A DNA stretch of 64,000 bases. Source: Enterobacter sp. JUb54 (GTDB lineage: Bacteria; Pseudomonadota; Gammaproteobacteria; Enterobacterales; Enterobacteriaceae). Location: positions 3,968,001-4,032,000 of the forward strand of contig NZ_CP060418.1 in assembly GCF_014298075.1 (NCBI RefSeq). The letters are read 5' to 3'. The notes under the pieces were generated by a model that did not search any database, was not told the origin of the DNA, and saw only the letters and a list, made by a program, of their open reading frames with translations. The position numbers were made by a program, and so were the translations under genes. This document shows positions 59,221 to 64,000 of the stretch, piece by piece. Each line of letters starts with the position of its first letter. The first letter of the stretch is position 1.

Positions 59221-59390
59221 TTTAAAATCCCATCAGCGAATGATGCCGGTAACCTGAACGGTGACTTTAGCAAAAGAGATCCCTTCAGGGATACATTGCA
59301 TTGACTTTATTAATCTCAACGCCTTACCCGGATAAGCTATTCTCCTGTACCTGATAGCCCCGGGATATAATGATAAACAAGGGCTACAAG

Positions 59391-61109
59391 ATGAATACGA
59401 TACAAATTTTGAGCTTTGTTGGTTTTACACTGCTGGTAGCTATCATTACCTGGTTAAAGGTAAGAAAAACGGATACCGGTTCACAGCAAGGTTATTTTCT
59501 TGCCGGACGTTCGCTGAAGGCACCGGTCATTGCCGCATCACTGATGTTAACCAACCTGTCGACCGAGCAACTGGTTGGATTATCCGGCCAGGCCTATAAA
59601 AGCGGTATGTCGGTAATGGGCTGGGAAGTGACCTCGGCGGTCACGCTGATCTTCCTGGCACTGATCTTTTTGCCGCGCTATTTGCAGCGAGGCATCGCGA
59701 CGATCCCGGACTTTCTTGAAGAGCGGTACGATAAAACCACCCGTATTATTATCGATTGCTGTTTTCTGATAGCTACCGGCGTGTGTTTCTTACCTATTGT
59801 TCTCTACTCCGGCGCACTGGCGCTGAACAGCCTGTTTCATATTGGCGAATCCTTGGGGCTGGCGCAGGGGGCGGCTATCTGGCTGCTGGTTATTTTGTTG
59901 GGGCTGGCCGGGATTATCTATGCCGTGATCGGCGGAATGCGTGCTATGGCGATTGCCGATTCCATTAACGGAATTGGTCTGGTGATTGGCGGTTTGATGG
60001 TGCCGGTGTTCGGGCTTATCGCTATGGGGAAAGGGAGCTTTTCTGAAGGTATCGTGCAATTGACCACTGTGCACGCCGAAAAACTCAACTCAATCGGCAG
60101 CAGCACCGACCCGCTACCGTTTGGCGCGGCGTTCACGGGCCTGATTCTGGTGAATACCTTCTACTGGTGTACGAATCAGGGGATTGTTCAGCGTACCCTG
60201 GCGTCAAAAAGCCTGGCTGAAGGGCAGAAAGGGGCACTGCTGACCGCCGTACTGAAAATGCTCGACCCGCTCATTCTGGTGCTCCCTGGGTTAATTGCTT
60301 TTCATCTCTATCAGGATCTGCCGAGTGCCGATATGGCCTATCCGACACTGGTCAACAAGGTGTTGCCGCTACCGCTGGTGGGCTTTTTCGGTGCCGTGTT
60401 ATTTGGCGCGGTCATCAGTACCTTCAACGGTTTTTTAAACAGCGCCAGCACCTTGTTCAGCATGGGTATTTATCGCCGCATCATCAACCAGGATGCCCAG
60501 CCGGATCAGCTGGTGCGCGTTGGACGCAAGTTTGGTCTTTTCATCGCCGTGATTTCCGTGATCGTCGCCCCGTGGATCGCCAATGCGCCGCAGGGATTGT
60601 ACAGCTGGATGAAACAGCTTAACGGGGTTTATAACGTTCCGCTGGTTACGATCATTATCATGGGATTCTTTTTCCCACGCATCCCGGCCATTGCCGCCAA
60701 AGTGGCGATGGGGCTGGGGATTGTCAGCTACATCACCATCAACTACCTGGTGAAGTTTGATTTCCACTTTCTCTACATTCTGGCCTGTACGTTCTGTATC
60801 AACGTCGTAGTGATGCTGGTGATCGGCATTATTAAGCCGCGCGCCACGCCATTCAAATTTCATGACGCTTTCGCCGTCGATATGCAGCCGTGGCGGCATG
60901 TGAAGATTGCCTCCGTCGGCATTTTGTTCGCCATGATTGGTGTTTACGCCGGGCTGGCTGAATTTGGCGGGTACAGCACACGCTGGCTGGCGGTGAGTAG
61001 CTACACCATCACGGCGGCGGTGGTGATGTATCTGATTTATAGCCACTGTCGTACACGCGGCACCATCCAGACAACCCCCTCTGCTACTGACATTAAGGAA
61101 AAATCATGA
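59391..61109 (+). CDS. yidK: YidK, sodium:solute symporter (SSS) family
   Basis: A 572-residue symporter of the SGLT type with about 14 membrane segments. The ATG at 59391 follows AAGGG and gives the E. coli-like start MNTIQILSFVGFTLLVAIITW; an ATG at 59370 is in frame but poorly placed. Conserved SSS features include YFLAGRSL, TNLSTEQLVGLSGQAY and STFNGFLNSASTLFSMGIY. It overlaps the sulfatase gene by four bases, suggesting it imports the sulfatase substrate. Confidence 0.93.
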   Translation: MNTIQILSFVGFTLLVAIITWLKVRKTDTGSQQGYFLAGRSLKAPVIAASLMLTNLSTEQLVGLSGQAYKSGMSVMGWEVTSAVTLIFLALIFLPRYLQRGIATIPDFLEERYDKTTRIIIDCCFLIATGVCFLPIVLYSGALALNSLFHIGESLGLAQGAAIWLLVILLGLAGIIYAVIGGMRAMAIADSINGIGLVIGGLMVPVFGLIAMGKGSFSEGIVQLTTVHAEKLNSIGSSTDPLPFGAAFTGLILVNTFYWCTNQGIVQRTLASKSLAEGQKGALLTAVLKMLDPLILVLPGLIAFHLYQDLPSADMAYPTLVNKVLPLPLVGFFGAVLFGAVISTFNGFLNSASTLFSMGIYRRIINQDAQPDQLVRVGRKFGLFIAVISVIVAPWIANAPQGLYSWMKQLNGVYNVPLVTIIIMGFFFPRIPAIAAKVAMGLGIVSYITINYLVKFDFHFLYILACTFCINVVVMLVIGIIKPRATPFKFHDAFAVDMQPWRHVKIASVGILFAMIGVYAGLAEFGGYSTRWLAVSSYTITAAVVMYLIYSHCRTRGTIQTTPSATDIKEKS

Positions 61110-62599
61110 GTCGCCCCAATTTTTTATTCATTATGACCGATACACAGGCGACCAATATGGTGGGCTGTTATAGCGGTAAGCCACTCAATACCAACAATAT
61201 TGATAACCTGGCTGCGGAAGGGATCCGCTTTAATTCCGCCTATACCTGCTCGCCGGTCTGCACGCCTGCTCGTGCGGGGCTGTTTACCGGTATTTATGCC
61301 AGTCAGTCCGGTCCGTGGACAAACAACGTCGCACCGGGGAAAAATATCTCCACGATGGGGCGCTATTTCAAAGATGCGGGCTATCACACCTGCTATATCG
61401 GAAAATGGCATCTTGATGGCCATGATTATTTCGGAACCGGCGACTGTCCGCCGGAATGGGATCGTGACTACTGGTTTGACGGTGCGAATTATCTTGCAGA
61501 GCTGACAGAGCAAGAAATCAGCCTGTGGCGCAATGGGCTGAACAGTGTCGAAGACCTGCAGGCCAATAATATCGATGAAGCTTTTACCTGGGCGCATCGC
61601 ATCAGTAACCGCGCGGTGGACTTCCTGCAGCAGCCGGGTCGTTCTGGGGAGCCCTTCCTGATGGTGGTCTCTTATGATGAGCCGCACCATCCGTTTACCT
61701 GCCCGGTGAATTATCTGGAGAAGTATCAGGATTTTTACTACCAGCTGGGGCCGAAGGCCCATGACTCACTGGACGACAAACCGGAGCATCACCGCCTGTG
61801 GTCGCAGGCCATGCCCTCTCCGGTGGGTGAAGATGGCAGCTACCATCATCCACTCTATTTTGCCTGCAATGATTTCGTCGACGACCAGATAGGCAGAGTC
61901 GTCGACGCGTTAACTCCTGAGCAGCGTGACAATACCTGGGTCATTTATACTTCCGATCATGGCGAGATGATGGGTGCCCACAAGCTAATCAGCAAAGGGG
62001 CGGCGATGTACGATGATATCACGCGTATTCCTTTGATTATGCGCCCTCCGCGTGGGACATCGCAGCAGGTTGACACGCCGGTCAGTCATATTGATTTGCT
62101 GCCCACCATGATGGCGCTGGCAGGGATCGACCAGCCGGATATCCTGCCAGGCGAAAATATCCTGAACGTCGATGCCTCCCGCGGGGTGATGGTGGAGTTC
62201 AACCGGTATGAAATCGAGCATGATAGCTTTGGCGGCTTTATTCCGGTGCGTTGTTGGGTGACAGATCGCTGGAAACTGGTGCTTAACCTGTTTACCAGCG
62301 ATGAGCTTTACGACAGGATCAATGACCCGGATGAGTTAGAGAATCTGATTGATGCGTCTGAACTCGCTGACGTTCGTCGCCGGATGCACGATGCCCTGCT
62401 GGAATACATGGATAAAATACGCGATCCGTTCCGCACCTATCAGTGGAGCCTGCGGCCCTGGCGGCCGGATGCGCAGCCGCGCTGGATGGGCGCTTTTCGG
62501 CCGCGCCCTGAAGATGGCTACTCGCCCGTTGTTCGTGATTACGATACCGGTCTTGCGACGCAAGGGGTGAAAGTCGAAAAGAAAACGCAGAAATTTTAA
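61106..62599 (+). CDS. yidJ: YidJ, type I sulfatase
   Basis: A 497-residue alkaline-phosphatase-superfamily sulfatase. Residues 52-56 are CTPAR, the C-x-P/A-x-R maturation motif, so Cys52 should become formylglycine. Metal-binding Asp11-like DTQ, GKWHLDG, and TSDHGEMMGAHKLISKG are present. There is no signal peptide, so it should act in the cytoplasm on an imported sulfate ester. The maturase YidF is encoded three genes downstream. Substrate unknown. Confidence 0.94.
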   Translation: MSRPNFLFIMTDTQATNMVGCYSGKPLNTNNIDNLAAEGIRFNSAYTCSPVCTPARAGLFTGIYASQSGPWTNNVAPGKNISTMGRYFKDAGYHTCYIGKWHLDGHDYFGTGDCPPEWDRDYWFDGANYLAELTEQEISLWRNGLNSVEDLQANNIDEAFTWAHRISNRAVDFLQQPGRSGEPFLMVVSYDEPHHPFTCPVNYLEKYQDFYYQLGPKAHDSLDDKPEHHRLWSQAMPSPVGEDGSYHHPLYFACNDFVDDQIGRVVDALTPEQRDNTWVIYTSDHGEMMGAHKLISKGAAMYDDITRIPLIMRPPRGTSQQVDTPVSHIDLLPTMMALAGIDQPDILPGENILNVDASRGVMVEFNRYEIEHDSFGGFIPVRCWVTDRWKLVLNLFTSDELYDRINDPDELENLIDASELADVRRRMHDALLEYMDKIRDPFRTYQWSLRPWRPDAQPRWMGAFRPRPEDGYSPVVRDYDTGLATQGVKVEKKTQKF

Positions 62600-62664
62600 T
62601 GGTGGTCTGGCGGCACGGGTGAAAGTGCGCGACCCGGCCTAATAACGGCTCTCTTTGCTATCAT

Positions 62665-62692
62665 CATGCCAATCACCAGGATGACTGGCATG
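62665..62692. promoter_or_regulatory. inverted repeat upstream of yidH
   Basis: CATGCCA (62665-62671) and TGGCATG (62686-62692) are a perfect 7-bp inverted repeat with a 14-base gap, in the 122-base yidJ-yidH spacer. It may be an operator or a hairpin. Confidence 0.4.
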
Positions 62693-62724
62693 TTAGACAA
62701 ACGGGAGCCGCTCAAGGAGCTATG

Positions 62725-63072
62725 ATGAATATTTCCCGCCTCGGCGAAGCGCCGGACTATCGTTTCTCACTGGCGAACGAACGCACTTTTCTGGCATGGA
62801 TTCGTACCGCATTGGGCTTTCTTGCCGCGGGCGTTGGGCTGGATCAGCTGGCACCAGACTTTGCTACGCCGCTGATTCGTGAGGTGCTTGCGCTGCTGTT
62901 GTGCCTGTTTTCCGGCGGGCTGGCGATTTATGGCTATATCCGCTGGCTGCGTAATGAAAAAGCGATGCGGCTGAAAGAGGACCTTCCCTATACGCGCGGG
63001 CTGTTGATTATCAGTCTGATTTTGCTGCTTGTCGCCGCTGCTGTCATGGGTCTGGTACTGTATGCCGGATAA
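62725..63072 (+). CDS. yidH: YidH, DUF202 membrane protein
   Basis: A 115-residue inner-membrane protein with three hydrophobic segments (about 28-45, 53-73, 90-112) after the DUF202 motif FSLANERTFLAWIRTALGF. The second of two adjacent ATGs is preferred by spacing from AAGGAG (62714-62719). It overlaps yidG, another DUF202 protein, by 11 bases. Function unknown. Confidence 0.92.
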   Translation: MNISRLGEAPDYRFSLANERTFLAWIRTALGFLAAGVGLDQLAPDFATPLIREVLALLLCLFSGGLAIYGYIRWLRNEKAMRLKEDLPYTRGLLIISLILLLVAAAVMGLVLYAG

Positions 63073-63424
63073 GCGTAGGGCAAGAAGAGAGAGCGATCCG
63101 GGATTACAGCCGGAACGTACCTCGCTGGCATGGTTTCGTACCCTTTTGGGCTATGCCGCCTTAATGGTGCTGGCGATTAAGCATCAGGGTCAGCAGGCAG
63201 GCACGCTCTTTTGGATAACGCTCGGCGTGCTGGCCGTGGCAACAATTGTGCTTTGGCGTTATACCCGACATCGTCAGTTGATGGATGTCTCGCTAAGCGA
63301 CTTTTCCGAATCGCGTTCCGTGCGTGACAAACTGCTAATCGCCCTCGCCGTGTTTGCTCTCTCCGTACTGTTTGCAGCGTCCCATGTAAGTAAAATCATT
63401 CTGTTTTTCAGGGAGTTTTCCTGA
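63062..63424 (+). CDS. yidG: YidG, DUF202 membrane protein
   Basis: A 120-residue relative of YidH from the ATG at 63062 (MPDKRRARRES). The DUF202 signature LQPERTSLAWFRTLLGY is followed by hydrophobic segments. It probably forms a pair with YidH. The stop codon overlaps the yidF start (TGATG-type junction at 63422-63426). Confidence 0.92.
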   Translation: MPDKRRARRESDPGLQPERTSLAWFRTLLGYAALMVLAIKHQGQQAGTLFWITLGVLAVATIVLWRYTRHRQLMDVSLSDFSESRSVRDKLLIALAVFALSVLFAASHVSKIILFFREFS

Positions 63425-64000
63425 TGAGATGTCAGGTGATGGCTAAACCTGCCAGTTCGCGCTGCAATCTTGATTGCCGCTACTGCTTTTATATCGACAA
63501 ACCTCAACAGCCGGTCATGGATGACGTGACCCTCGACGCGTTTGTGGCTCAGCATATCGCGGCGCAATCGGCACCCGAGGTACAGTTTGCCTGGCAAGGC
63601 GGCGAGCCAACGCTGTGCGGGCTGGATTTCTTCCGTCGCGTGGTGGTGTTACAACAGCGCTATAGTCAGGGTAAACACATCGACAATGCCTTCCAGACCA
63701 ATGGTCTGCTGCTCAACGATGAGTGGTGCCGTTTCTTCCATCAGCAGGGGTGGCTGGTGGGTATTTCATTGGATGGTCCGGCGGACCTGCACGATCGGTA
63801 TCGGGTCAACCGGCGTGGCCACCCCACACATCATAAAGTACTGGCGGGTATCGAGAAGCTGCGGGCCCATCGGGTTTCATTCAATGTACTCACCGTCATC
63901 AACCGGCAAAACAGCCAGCAGCCGGAACGGCTGTATCGCTATCTGCGCGAGCTGGGCACCCCTTTTTTGCAGTTTATTCCGTTGGTTGAACACGATAACC
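63424..64000 (+). CDS. yidF: YidF, anaerobic sulfatase-maturating enzyme (radical SAM), partial
   Basis: The frame is open from the ATG at 63424 to the window edge (192 codons visible). It starts MRCQVMAKPASSRCNLDCRY; the CNLDCRYC cluster is the radical SAM CX3CX2C motif. WQGGEPTLCGLDFF and the SAM-contact NAFQTNGLLLNDEW follow, as in AslB/ChuR-type maturases. It should convert Cys52 of YidJ to formylglycine. The C-terminal SPASM domain would lie outside the window. E. coli YidF as remembered is short, so whether this copy is full length is worth noting. Confidence 0.93.
   Translation, partial: MRCQVMAKPASSRCNLDCRYCFYIDKPQQPVMDDVTLDAFVAQHIAAQSAPEVQFAWQGGEPTLCGLDFFRRVVVLQQRYSQGKHIDNAFQTNGLLLNDEWCRFFHQQGWLVGISLDGPADLHDRYRVNRRGHPTHHKVLAGIEKLRAHRVSFNVLTVINRQNSQQPERLYRYLRELGTPFLQFIPLVEHDN

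Overview
The window is a stretch of enterobacterial chromosome around the replication origin. Gene content and order from asnC through yidF follow the Escherichia coli origin region almost gene for gene (mirrored relative to the usual E. coli map). Protein identity to E. coli, judged by eye from memory, is very high for the ATP synthase, DnaA, DnaN and GyrB. Several features point away from E. coli itself and toward the Enterobacter/Klebsiella part of Enterobacteriaceae, although the genus cannot be fixed without a database: a PL9 pectate lyase gene between atpC and glmU; no tnaCAB between mnmE and mdtL; no bgl genes between phoU and yieH; a LysR/oxidoreductase pair where E. coli has yidB; and an intact aglA-aglB alpha-glucoside system where E. 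coli has the cryptic glv genes. No prophage, insertion sequence, CRISPR array, tRNA or rRNA gene was seen.

Layout. 1-4140: asnC, mioC, oriC, mnmG, rsmG. 4141-11687: an AT-rich promoter region and the nine-gene ATP synthase operon atpIBEFHAGDC. 11688-14576: an accessory interval with a possible 23-residue peptide gene behind two CRP-like sites, and a minus-strand periplasmic pectate lyase with a KdgR-like operator. 14577-23123: glmU-glmS (amino-sugar precursors) and the PhoB-controlled pstSCAB-phoU operon. 23181-29009: yieH, adeP under a PurR-like operator, then yieF (chrR), yieE, yidZ and mdtL. 29200-33145 (minus): mnmE and rpmH-rnpA-yidD-yidC. 33767-39934 (plus): dnaA-dnaN-recF-gyrB. 39982-44376: LysR regulator with divergent oxidoreductase, yidA, and a BamA/TamA-like outer-membrane protein. 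44610-49496: the complete D-galactonate operon dgoRKADT. 49671-54357: yidR, yidQ, the small heat-shock genes ibpA-ibpB with a ROSE-type RNA thermometer, and yidE. 54325-58311: the GntR-type regulator yidP and the alpha-glucoside genes aglA-aglB. 58357-64000: yidL (AraC type), yidK (sodium symporter), yidJ (sulfatase), yidH, yidG, and yidF (radical SAM sulfatase-maturating enzyme), which runs off the window.

Six ERIC (127-bp IRU) elements or derivatives lie at gene junctions, five of them between co-directional genes of one operon or cluster: glmU-glmS, pstS-pstC, pstB-phoU, dgoD-dgoT and dgoT-yidR. The sixth is between yidC and its terminator. One appears to provide the Shine-Dalgarno sequence of yidR. 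The best candidates for under-described biology are the CRP-site/23-residue ORF interval, the YidL-K-J-H-G-F sulfatase cluster, and ERIC insertion as a modifier of operon expression. No wholly new multi-gene system was recognised.
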